Assembly (NCBI GenBank): GCA_910579175.1
Contig: CAJTTB010000004.1
Location: 1 to 64,000 of the forward strand
DNA from: an uncultured Oscillospiraceae bacterium
GTDB taxonomy: Bacteria > Bacillota > Clostridia > Oscillospirales > Ruminococcaceae
Length of the DNA: 64,000 bases
Reading direction: 5' to 3'
Shown here: positions 16,372 to 24,139 of the stretch, in pieces
Position numbering within the stretch: position 1 is the stretch's first letter
Layout: every line of letters starts with the position of its first letter
Made by a program: the position numbers and the translations under genes
Notes under the pieces: generated by a model
Database searches by the model: none
What the model was told of the DNA's origin: nothing
What the model saw: only the letters and a program-made list of their open reading frames with translations

Positions 16372-17154
16372 TCAAAGTGTGATTTGGAATAAACGACAGG
16401 TGTTTTCCCTAGCGAAATCAATCATTTGCTGGGTAGAGATTCCCTTGATTTGAGCCATCTTTTCCGCAGTAAATGCAATCATAGAGGAGTCACAGCGCTT
16501 ACCGCGATAGGGAACAGGCGCCATATATGGACAGTCTGTTTCCAGCAATAGACGGTCGGTTGTGGTGACTTCAACTGCTTGTTGGGCGCGCTTTGCGTTT
16601 TGAAAGGTCAATACACCAGTAAATCCCAGATACATGCCCAAGGAAACGATTTCTTTCGCGGTCTGTGCAGAACCAGAAAAACAGTGTACCACACCTTGAG
16701 GCTTATATTGTTTGAGCAGTTTTAGTGTATCTTCTGTAGCGTCTCGTGAGTGGATAATCACAGGAAGTTGTAATTGTTTTGCAAGTTGTAATTGCTGTTC
16801 AAATATCACAAGTTGTTGTTTGCGACTGGGGGAATCATAGTGGTAATCCAAACCGATTTCCCCAATTGCCACGACCTTTTGATATTTGCTCATCTGAGCA
16901 AGCTGCTGTAGATAATCCTCAGGAATATTTGCAGCATCATGGGGATGAATCCCAACACTGCAATAAAATTGTGGATATTTCTCTGCTAAATCAATGACAC
17001 TTTGACAGGTAGGCAGGTTACACCCCACATTGATAACTGCACTGACGCCATGTTGTTTGATTTTTTCAAATACATCTGCTTGGTCATCTTGAAAGCGTTC
17101 ATCATCATAGTGAGCGTGGGAGTCAAAGATGCCATGATACTTTGGTTGTTCCAA
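16372..17154 (-). CDS. tatD: TatD-family metal-dependent hydrolase/DNase
   Basis: A 260-residue TIM-barrel hydrolase of the TatD family. Metal-site motifs are DSHAHYDDERF at the N-terminus, GEIGLDYHY, PVIIHSRDA, GVVHCFSGS and LLLETDCPYMAP. Family members are 3'-5' exonucleases or phosphoesterases; the cellular substrate is unclear. The metG-tatD order, 12 bp apart, is common in Firmicutes. Confidence 0.92.
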   Translation of the reverse strand: MEQPKYHGIFDSHAHYDDERFQDDQADVFEKIKQHGVSAVINVGCNLPTCQSVIDLAEKYPQFYCSVGIHPHDAANIPEDYLQQLAQMSKYQKVVAIGEIGLDYHYDSPSRKQQLVIFEQQLQLAKQLQLPVIIHSRDATEDTLKLLKQYKPQGVVHCFSGSAQTAKEIVSLGMYLGFTGVLTFQNAKRAQQAVEVTTTDRLLLETDCPYMAPVPYRGKRCDSSMIAFTAEKMAQIKGISTQQMIDFARENTCRLFQITL

Positions 17155-17166
17155 AAAGAATCCCCC

Positions 17167-19098
17167 TTATCGAATTTTTGCACCGGCTGGAATGGTATCA
17201 TCTAAGAATAAAACTTTGACTTGATTGTTTGAACAATCTGCTGCCAAAATCATACCATTGGAGATCACACCGCGCAATTTTGCTGGTTTTAAATTGGCAA
17301 CTAAGACAATCTTTTTTCCAATTAATTGATTTGGTTGGTACCAAGGTGCAATACCAGAAACAACTTGACGGGTATTTTCTCCATCATTTAATTGCAGACA
17401 CAACAATTTGTCTGATTTTGCCACTGGCTCACAACTGATGATTTCTGCGGCACGCAGTTCTACTTTTGCAAAGTCTTCAATCTGAATGACAACGCCTTCT
17501 GGAGTGGTTTTTTCTGTTTTTGTTTGTTTCTTTTCGCTATCTGCAAAAATTTCTGTGAGCAATTTTGTTTCATCGATTCTTACAAATAATGGTTCAGCGG
17601 TTCCAACTATACCATTGGGAAGCTGTCCAAATGTCATAAGAGAAGCATAATCCTGTACAGTGCAGTTGATTTGTTTTAATATTTTTTCAGAAGTTTCTGG
17701 CAAGAAAGGGCTCAACAATACTGCCAAATAGCGAATGCTTTCCAGTAGATTGTAAAGAATGGTTTTTAAGCGGTCATGTTGTGCTTCATCCTTTGCCACT
17801 GCCCAAGGAGCCGTTTCGTCGATATATTTATTGCTTCTGCGTGCGAGATTCATAATGCTTTCTAAGGCATCTGCAACATGCAGTTCATTCATAGAGTTAG
17901 TTACCTCTTTTACAGTTTGCAAACAGGTGTCAATGAGTTCTTGGTCAATTGGTTGTGCGATTTGCATATTTTCTACTGCTCCATCAAAGTATTTGTGGCT
18001 CATAGCAACGGTGCGGTTAACCAAGTTTCCAATGGTATTTGCCAAATCAGAATTATAGCGAGAGATGATTGTTTCATAAGTGATAGAACCATCTTGTGCA
18101 AATGGCATTTCTTTTAAGGAATAGTATCGGACTGCATCGACACCAAATCGATTTACGAGTTCATCGGCATAGATGACATTTCCCTTTGATTTACTCATCT
18201 TATCCTGACCAAATAACATCCAAGGATGCCCAAAGATTTGCTTTGGCAGTGGCAAATCCAGTGCCATTAGGATAATTGGCCAATAGATGGTGTGAAAGCG
18301 CAAAATATCTTTTCCAATAATATGCACATCTGCAGGCCAATATTTTTTGAATTGTTCACTGCTGCCGTCTGGGTCATATCCCAATGCGGTGATATAATTG
18401 GTAAGCGCGTCAACCCAGACATAAATGACATGCTTGGGGTCAAAATCAACTGGAATCCCCCAAGTAAAGGAAGTTCTAGAAACACATAAGTCTTGTAGTC
18501 CCGGTTTTAAAAAGTTGTTGATCATCTCTCTTTTTCGAGATTCTGGTTGAATAAAATCGGGATGTTGTTCAATATATTGTATCAATCGGTCTTGATATTT
18601 GCTCATTTTGAAGAAGTAGGCTTCTTCTTTGGTCTTTTTAACCGGTGCGCCACAGTCGGGACAGCAGCCGTCTACCAATTGTGTTTCTGTCCAAAAACTC
18701 TCACAAGGGGTGCAGTATAAGCCTTCATATTCACTTTTATAGATATCGCCTTGTTCATAGAGCTTGCGGAAAATCTTTTTGACAACCTCTTTGTGATAGT
18801 CGTCGGTTGTACGGATAAATTTGTTATAGGAGCAATTCATCAAATCCCAAGCGGATTTTACCTCTTTGACGATATTGTCTACATAGGCTTTTGGAGAAAC
18901 ACCCTGAGCAGCAGCGTTTTCTTCAATCTTTTGACCGTGTTCATCAGTACCGGTTAAGAAAAAAACATCATCTCCAATAAAGCGATGATAACGCGCAATC
19001 GCGTCGGTTAAAATGATTTCATATACATTTCCAATATGAGGTTTTCGGGAAGTATATGCAATTGCAGTGGTTAGATAAAATTTGTGATTGGTATTCAT
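17167..19098 (-). CDS. metG: Methionyl-tRNA synthetase
   Basis: A 643-residue class I synthetase charging tRNA-Met. It has a HIGH-type motif (KPHIGN), zinc cysteines (CTPCESFW and CCPDCGAP), the KMSKS loop (DKMSKSKGN), an anticodon-binding domain, and a C-terminal OB-fold tRNA-binding domain (from about residue 540, DFAKVELRAAEI). I chose the ATG at 19098, preceded by AAAGGATT. The in-frame extension to 19191 runs into the T-box terminator and is not coding. It is the first gene of the methionine operon. Confidence 0.96.
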   Translation of the reverse strand: MNTNHKFYLTTAIAYTSRKPHIGNVYEIILTDAIARYHRFIGDDVFFLTGTDEHGQKIEENAAAQGVSPKAYVDNIVKEVKSAWDLMNCSYNKFIRTTDDYHKEVVKKIFRKLYEQGDIYKSEYEGLYCTPCESFWTETQLVDGCCPDCGAPVKKTKEEAYFFKMSKYQDRLIQYIEQHPDFIQPESRKREMINNFLKPGLQDLCVSRTSFTWGIPVDFDPKHVIYVWVDALTNYITALGYDPDGSSEQFKKYWPADVHIIGKDILRFHTIYWPIILMALDLPLPKQIFGHPWMLFGQDKMSKSKGNVIYADELVNRFGVDAVRYYSLKEMPFAQDGSITYETIISRYNSDLANTIGNLVNRTVAMSHKYFDGAVENMQIAQPIDQELIDTCLQTVKEVTNSMNELHVADALESIMNLARRSNKYIDETAPWAVAKDEAQHDRLKTILYNLLESIRYLAVLLSPFLPETSEKILKQINCTVQDYASLMTFGQLPNGIVGTAEPLFVRIDETKLLTEIFADSEKKQTKTEKTTPEGVVIQIEDFAKVELRAAEIISCEPVAKSDKLLCLQLNDGENTRQVVSGIAPWYQPNQLIGKKIVLVANLKPAKLRGVISNGMILAADCSNNQVKVLFLDDTIPAGAKIR

Positions 19099-19140
19099 CG
19101 TAATAATCCTTTCTATGATAAAAATAAAACATGGATGAAA

Positions 19141-19487
19141 AACAAAAATTCCCGTCCCAAGAGCTATTTGCCCTTTAAGGACGAGAATCAAAATCCCGTG
19201 TTACCACCTTAATTTATCTGTTTTTCACAAAACAGACCTCTTCTGCTGCGGACGCATCGACAGCATATTGCGATAACGGGCAAACCCGCCATAGCCTAGA
19301 CCAATTGGCTTCGGTATGGAACTCCAAGACCATCTTCAGATATAGTTGTTTTACCCATTTTCAGCAACTTGGGCTCTCTGAAAAAACACACTATACTTAC
19401 TCTTTCTTTTCATCGTTTTTATCAATGATTGTGATAGATAATATCTTATTTGAGAAATCGCACAAGTTGGGTTACTCAAATAATGTT
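19141..19487 (-). promoter_or_regulatory. T-box leader with a Met (AUG) specifier
   Basis: On the minus strand the RNA shows the stem I AGTA-type bulge (GAGTAAG), the distal-loop signature CAGAGAGCCCAAGTTGCTG, and a specifier loop with ATG at 19333-19331 (GAAGATGG). The T-box core AAGGTGGTAACACGGG (19210-19195) carries TGGT, complementary to the ACCA end of tRNA-Met. It is followed by a terminator with a 9-bp outer stem (TTCTCGTCC / GGACGGGAA) and a T run ending near 19141. Uncharged tRNA-Met should stabilise the antiterminator and allow read-through into metG and the rest of the operon. Confidence 0.95.
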
Positions 19488-19493
19488 GACATT

Positions 19494-19523
19494 ATTATAT
19501 GTGAAAATTCCGTGATTTGTCAA
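19494..19523 (-). promoter_or_regulatory. Promoter of the T-box/methionine operon
   Basis: On the minus strand, TTGACA (19523-19518), an 18-nt spacer and TATAAT (19499-19494), placing the RNA start near 19487 at the base of T-box stem I. Confidence 0.9.
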
Positions 19524-19591
19524 GCAGTTTATTTACAAATTATGTAATCATGTGTTAAAATGAAAAAAATAGACTTTATGAAGGTGAAAAT

Positions 19592-20104
19592 ATGGATAAA
19601 ATATATATTATCGGCATTGCGATAACGGGAAAAAGTTCGCTTGCAGGATATTTGTCAAGTCAGTTGCAGATACCGCGATATATGTTGGATGATATTGTTT
19701 GGGAAAGAAATCCAAAAGGTGATCGCAAGCGGACAGAACAAGAACAACAATCTTTACTGTTGGAAATAGATCAGAATCCACAATGGATTATTGAAGGAAC
19801 CTATCGAAAAAGTTGCCATTGTCTATTGGAGATGGCGGATGTTATTTTGGTGCTGCAAACCCCTCTTTGGAAGCGCCGAATGCGTATGTTATCTCGTTTT
19901 CTAAAATACAATGCAAAGTTGGAACGACATCGCCCCAATATTCAGATACTAAAAAATATGCACCAGTGGACACGCGAATTTGAACACAATAAAGAAAGTT
20001 TTTATCGTACCTTTCAACCATATTGGAAAAAAGTAAAGGTTGTTTCTGATATCAAACAGTTGGATGCGTGGCTGAAGAGTGAACGAATTTGGGAACATAC
20101 CTAA
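19592..20104 (+). CDS. P-loop kinase-like protein (FlaR/topology-modulation type)
   Basis: A 170-residue P-loop protein with Walker A-like GIAITGKSS (residues 8-16), DDIVW after strand 2, and WIIEGTYR, the pattern of small adenylate-kinase-like proteins annotated as DNA topology modulation protein FlaR. It probably phosphorylates a small molecule. The substrate is unknown and the topology name should not be taken literally. It starts about 70 bp from the divergent T-box promoter and is followed after 20 bp by a deaminase gene. Confidence 0.7.
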   Translation: MDKIYIIGIAITGKSSLAGYLSSQLQIPRYMLDDIVWERNPKGDRKRTEQEQQSLLLEIDQNPQWIIEGTYRKSCHCLLEMADVILVLQTPLWKRRMRMLSRFLKYNAKLERHRPNIQILKNMHQWTREFEHNKESFYRTFQPYWKKVKVVSDIKQLDAWLKSERIWEHT

Positions 20105-20124
20105 TCAGAGAATGAGGGAATAAA

Positions 20125-20514
20125 ATGAAACAGATTGATTTTGAAGAATTATTGGAGATTGCCAGAAAGACCGTTTATCCCAAAAGATTGAGTGATTATG
20201 TAGAAGTGGGTGGCGTAGCGGCGGCAATTTTAACACAAAGCGGTAATGTTTATACAGGCGTTTGCATTGACACAGCTTGTTCGATGGGATTTTGCGCAGA
20301 ACATGCCGCTGCGGCAGCGATGATTACAGCAAGGGAACAGCGAATTATAAAGCTGGTCGCTGTTAATTGGGAAGGAAATCCCATTCCTCCCTGTGGTCGT
20401 TGTCGAGAATTTTTATCACAGCTAGATGAAAAAAATGGTCTTGCTGAGGTGATGGTACGAGATGGTGTCATCGTTACTTTAGAAGAATTGCTTCCCTATG
20501 ATTGGAAGAAATAA
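20125..20514 (+). CDS. Cytidine deaminase-like zinc enzyme
   Basis: A 129-residue protein of the cytidine deaminase fold. Zinc ligands are Cys57 (FCAEH), Cys90 and Cys93 (PPCGRC), with Glu59 as proton shuttle. The N-terminal VGGVAAAILTQSGNVYTG matches the substrate side of cytidine or blasticidin-S-type deaminases. The family deaminates pyrimidine nucleosides; some members act on other rings. It follows the kinase-like gene by 20 bp, so the two may act together in nucleoside salvage. Confidence 0.8.
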   Translation: MKQIDFEELLEIARKTVYPKRLSDYVEVGGVAAAILTQSGNVYTGVCIDTACSMGFCAEHAAAAAMITAREQRIIKLVAVNWEGNPIPPCGRCREFLSQLDEKNGLAEVMVRDGVIVTLEELLPYDWKK

Positions 20515-20595
20515 AAAGATTGTTGCAAATCGATTGGCGAAATGGTATGATTAGAAGTTGATAATAGATATTTGAAAATAGAAAGGAATATCAAT

Positions 20596-22062
20596 ATGAC
20601 ATTTGATAAAGTAAGAACTCGATTTGCACCAAGCCCAACAGGATATATGCATGTGGGCAATCTTCGTACAGCATTATATGCTTATTTATTAGCCAAAAAG
20701 GACAATGGAACGTTCATTTTAAGAATAGAGGATACAGACCAAGAGCGCTATGTAGAAGGTGCTGTGGATGTCATTTATCAGACCTTGCGCAAAGCGGGGC
20801 TTATTTGGGATGAAGGTCCTGATGTTGGTGGTCCTGTAGGTCCATATGTACAGAGTGAGCGCATGGGAATGTTTAAGGATTATGCACTGCAATTGGTGGA
20901 AAAAGGAGCCGCTTATTACTGTTTTTGTGATAAGGACCGCTTAACTGAATTGCGCGAAATTCAACAGGCTTCCGGCATTCCTTCTAAATATGACGGTCAC
21001 TGTCGCAATTTGACACCAGAGGAAATTCAAGAGAAACTAGATGCAAATGTTCCCTATGTCATTCGTCAAAAGATGCCAAGGGAGGGAACAACAACATTTC
21101 ATGACGAAGTGTTTGGAGATATTACAGTAGAAAATTCAACGCTAGACGATCAGATTTTGATTAAAACAGATGGCATGCCAACTTATAACTTTGCGAATGT
21201 AGTAGATGACCATACGATGGGAATTACCCATGTAATTCGCGGAAATGAGTATTTGTCTTCTGCTCCCAAATATAACCTGTTATATCAGGCATTTGGTTGG
21301 GAAGTTCCCACCTATGTTCACTGTTCTCCTGTTATGAAAGATGCAACTCACAAATTGGCAAAGCGCGATGGAGACGCTTCTTTTGAAGATTTATTGGAAA
21401 AGGGTTATTTGACTGAAGCGGTAGTCAATTATATTGCTTTGCTGGGTTGGGCGCCCAAGGGAGAAAATGAGATTTTTACCCTAGAGGAATTGTGTCAGGA
21501 ATTTGATATTGGTGGCATTTCCAAATCACCTGCTATTTTTGATGCAAAGAAATTAAAGGCAATTAATGGCGCTTATATTAGAAAGTATACTGTAGAGGAA
21601 TTTGAGCAACTGGCACTGCCATATATCCGCCAAACTTGTAAAAGAGAGGATATTGATACCAAATTGTTGGCAGAGATGTTACAGCCTAGAACCGAATTGT
21701 TTACAGATATTCCAGAGCAGGTTGATTTTATCGATCGACTTCCCGATTATGACATTCAGATGTATTGTCATAAAAAAATGAAAACCAATTTGGAAAATTC
21801 AAAACAGGCTTTAGAAGCATTGCTTCCTGCACTGGAGAGTATTCCAGCAGAACATTGGACCTTGGAAAATATTCATGAAAAATGTTTTGAAGTCATTGCC
21901 CAATTGGGAGTGAAAAATGGCATTGTGTTATGGCCATTAAGAACCGCGATTTCAGGCAAACAATTTACACCAGGTGGGGGGATTGACCTCGCTGAGATTT
22001 TGGGCAAAAATTGTACCATAGAACGCGTAAAGGATGGCATTGAGAGATTGACCAACGCATAA
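20596..22062 (+). CDS. gltX: Glutamyl-tRNA synthetase
   Basis: A 488-residue class I synthetase. It has APSPTGYMHVGN (HIGH motif), LRIEDTDQERY, and KLAKRDGD (KMSKS variant), with a C-terminal anticodon-binding region. The ATG at 20596 is preceded by AGAAAGGAATAT; a frame from 20572 adds eight residues with no ribosome site. The enzyme may be discriminating or may also charge tRNA-Gln; this cannot be told here. A strong terminator follows. Confidence 0.95.
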   Translation: MTFDKVRTRFAPSPTGYMHVGNLRTALYAYLLAKKDNGTFILRIEDTDQERYVEGAVDVIYQTLRKAGLIWDEGPDVGGPVGPYVQSERMGMFKDYALQLVEKGAAYYCFCDKDRLTELREIQQASGIPSKYDGHCRNLTPEEIQEKLDANVPYVIRQKMPREGTTTFHDEVFGDITVENSTLDDQILIKTDGMPTYNFANVVDDHTMGITHVIRGNEYLSSAPKYNLLYQAFGWEVPTYVHCSPVMKDATHKLAKRDGDASFEDLLEKGYLTEAVVNYIALLGWAPKGENEIFTLEELCQEFDIGGISKSPAIFDAKKLKAINGAYIRKYTVEEFEQLALPYIRQTCKREDIDTKLLAEMLQPRTELFTDIPEQVDFIDRLPDYDIQMYCHKKMKTNLENSKQALEALLPALESIPAEHWTLENIHEKCFEVIAQLGVKNGIVLWPLRTAISGKQFTPGGGIDLAEILGKNCTIERVKDGIERLTNA

Positions 22063-22068
22063 TTATAA

Positions 22069-22103
22069 AAAACCTACAAGAAATGTTGTCTTGTAGGTTT
22101 TTA
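22069..22103 (+). terminator. Terminator after gltX
   Basis: Perfect 11-bp stem AAACCTACAAG / CTTGTAGGTTT with a 9-nt loop and a T run. Confidence 0.9.
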
Positions 22104-22191
22104 TATCATAGTGACATCTTTCTGACAAGATATGCTTTCCAAGTGATGGTTAAAATGCTATAATCAGACTGTAAAAAGGGGCGTTTTTAAA

Positions 22192-22896
22192 ATGTGTATG
22201 ACAGATGAGATGGAAATACCACTGACTGGGGGAAGAATCACATAAGGTGTTGTAAAAAAGGGAAATGTTGTGCTGCGTCCACAAGGAGAACATGCAGAAT
22301 TGGTGCATCAAGTCTTGTTATTTTTGCAAGAAAAGAATGTTGGATGTGTAGCGCATTTTTATGGGATAGATGAACAAAACCGAGAGATTCTTAGCTTCCT
22401 ACCGAGAACCTGTCCTAATGAATTGGACGATTTTTCAGAAGAACAGTGTTGTCAGGCAGCGAAGATCATTCGCTTGTTGCATGAGGTTTTAAGGGAGTTT
22501 CCCAACTGTGAAGATGGTCAAGTGGTTTGTCACAATGATCTTTCTCCCTGTAATTTTATCTTTCAAAATGGTCTGCCTTATGCAGTGATTGATTGGGATG
22601 CACTGTCTATTGGCGATCCTGTTGACGATTTGGCATATGCCATTTGGTTATGGCTTGATATGGGATATGAACAAAGAGATGTTGTTACAATAGGGCAGAA
22701 GATGAAATGGATGTTGGATACTTATGGATTAAAACAGGAACAAAGAACGGATTTTTTAAATCATATCCTCATGCAGATGCAAAGGATAGAAGGATTTGGA
22801 CGATTGCAGAAAAGATATGAAACAACTGCTTGGGCAGAGAAATGTCAAAGATGGTTAAAAGAGCATTGGCATTTATTGGTGTGCTATTTATCATAA
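22192..22896 (+). pseudogene. Aminoglycoside phosphotransferase-family gene with an in-frame TAA
   Basis: From the ATG at 22192 the frame reads MCMTDEMEIPLTGGRIT, then TAA at 22243-22245, then continues in the same frame as GVVKKGNVVLRPQGEHAE through a complete kinase domain to 22896. The family N-terminus normally reads like GGR-T-Q-GVVR-G-T-VLRP, so the TAA replaces an expected CAA (Gln). Downstream are the catalytic CHNDLSPCN loop and VIDWDALSIGDP. A GTG at 22270 could restart translation and give a 208-residue protein lacking the first strands. Either the gene is recently broken or it is expressed in truncated form. Sequencing error is also possible. Confidence 0.7.
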
Positions 22897-23041
22897 AAGA
22901 CAAAATGATAGAGCATTGCATGGATATAAGATATGATTGTTTCCAATCCATTGGACAGGTTTTTAGCTTGTAGTAAGTTATCTTCTCAAGAGAAAATAAG
23001 TACAAAGATTAGTCAGAAAATTGGAAAGAAGCGAGAATATT

Positions 23042-23725
23042 ATGAATCATATTGAACAGTATTTAAAACAGACTTTTCCTTTTTGGGATAATCTTTCTTC
23101 TAAACAACAGAAATTATTGCAGTCAGCCTGTACCATTCATACAGCAAAAAAAGGTAAGCTGATTTATGGAGGGGTAGAGGAGTGCAATGGCTTATTGTTG
23201 GTTATTTCTGGACAATTGCGCGCGTATATTGTTTCAGAAGAGGGTAAGGAAGTGACGTTATATCGCCTATTGCCACAGGATATTTGTATTTTTTCCGCTT
23301 CTTGTATCTTAAAACAGATTCATTTTGATGTGATGATACAGGCAGAACAGGATACCACCTTTTTAAAGATAGAGTCTGAGGTATATCAACAATTGATGGA
23401 ACAATCCGCAGCAGTTGCCAATCAAACCAATCAGATGATGGCAGCCCGATTTTCAGATGTGATGTGGCTGATAGAGCGGATTTTATTTCAGAGAATGGAT
23501 ACTAGAGTAGCGGCATTGCTATTGGAAGAAAGTCAATTGTCTGGCACAAATCATTTGCAGATCACACATGAGGGATTGGCGAATCATCTGGGGACTGCAA
23601 GGGAGGTCGTGACCAGAATCTTAAAATATTTACAAGCGGAAAAAGCAATACAACTTTCTAGAGGACATATTTTCATTACCGATGTTGATAAACTGACTTG
23701 TCTTGCGCAAAATATTGCTCATTAA
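23042..23725 (+). CDS. Crp/Fnr-family transcription regulator
   Basis: A 227-residue regulator with a cyclic-nucleotide-binding-type beta roll (residues about 25-135, GLLLVISGQLRAYIVSEEGKE) and a C-terminal winged helix (ITHEGLANHLGTAREVVTRIL). There is no N-terminal FNR-type Cys cluster; single Cys residues lie in SACTIH and in the sensory domain (DICIFSASCIL). The sensed signal is therefore unknown. It sits directly before rhodanese and CoA-disulfide-reductase genes and a palindrome suited to this family, so it probably activates them. The ATG at 23042 was chosen; a TTG at 23021 is an in-frame alternative without a ribosome site. Confidence 0.85.
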   Translation: MNHIEQYLKQTFPFWDNLSSKQQKLLQSACTIHTAKKGKLIYGGVEECNGLLLVISGQLRAYIVSEEGKEVTLYRLLPQDICIFSASCILKQIHFDVMIQAEQDTTFLKIESEVYQQLMEQSAAVANQTNQMMAARFSDVMWLIERILFQRMDTRVAALLLEESQLSGTNHLQITHEGLANHLGTAREVVTRILKYLQAEKAIQLSRGHIFITDVDKLTCLAQNIAH

Positions 23726-23767
23726 TGTGACTTTATCACAGACAATAGAATATCAAAAAGGTATACT
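23726..23767 (+). promoter_or_regulatory. CRP/FNR-like palindrome and -10 of the sulfur-redox operon
   Basis: TGTGA-CTTTA-TCACA at 23726-23740 is a perfect 5-5-5 palindrome starting at the base after the regulator's stop codon. TATACT at 23762-23767 is a good -10 box with no recognisable -35. The palindrome centre (23733) is about 41 bp upstream of the predicted start near 23774, the class II activator position. Confidence 0.65.
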
Positions 23768-23802
23768 TCTATTTAGAAAATAAAGGATAAAGGAGTTATC
23801 AG

Positions 23803-24126
23803 ATGAATTTTATAAATAGATTAAAGGATCAAATGGGTGATATTCATACAAAAGTAGAGGAAGCAAATCACACCACAGGCGCTATTTTATTGGATGTTAG
23901 AACGGTTGAGGAGTATCAAAGAGGACATATTCCAAACAGTGTTTCTTTGCCATTGGATCGCATTGGTGAGATTGACAAAATCGCTTCTGATGAAAAGACC
24001 CCTCTATATGTCTATTGTTTGAGTGGAGGAAGAAGCGCACAAGCCTGTAACATACTAAAGTCAGCAGGTTATGAAAATGTGCAAAACATTGGCGGTATTT
24101 CCAGTTGGAAAGGAACTATAGAGTAA
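23803..24126 (+). CDS. Single-domain rhodanese-like sulfurtransferase
   Basis: A 107-residue cytoplasmic rhodanese domain with LLDVRTVEEYQRGHIPNS (domain entry) and the six-residue active loop CLSGGR with catalytic Cys72. It carries sulfane sulfur as a cysteine persulfide. It starts after GGAG, 13 bp before the CoA-disulfide-reductase-like gene, which has its own C-terminal rhodanese domain. This suggests a persulfide or polysulfide handling pair. Confidence 0.88.
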   Translation: MNFINRLKDQMGDIHTKVEEANHTTGAILLDVRTVEEYQRGHIPNSVSLPLDRIGEIDKIASDEKTPLYVYCLSGGRSAQACNILKSAGYENVQNIGGISSWKGTIE

Positions 24127-24139
24127 GGAGAAGGTAAGG

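Noticed and set aside
19305..19547. Plus-strand 80-codon frame upstream of the kinase-like gene
   Set aside because: It overlaps the T-box leader and its promoter on the opposite strand and has no ribosome site.
22243..22245. Stop-codon reassignment as the explanation for the internal TAA
   Set aside because: TAA ends many clear genes here, including the MetH reactivation gene and rimI, so a point mutation, sequencing error or downstream start is simpler.
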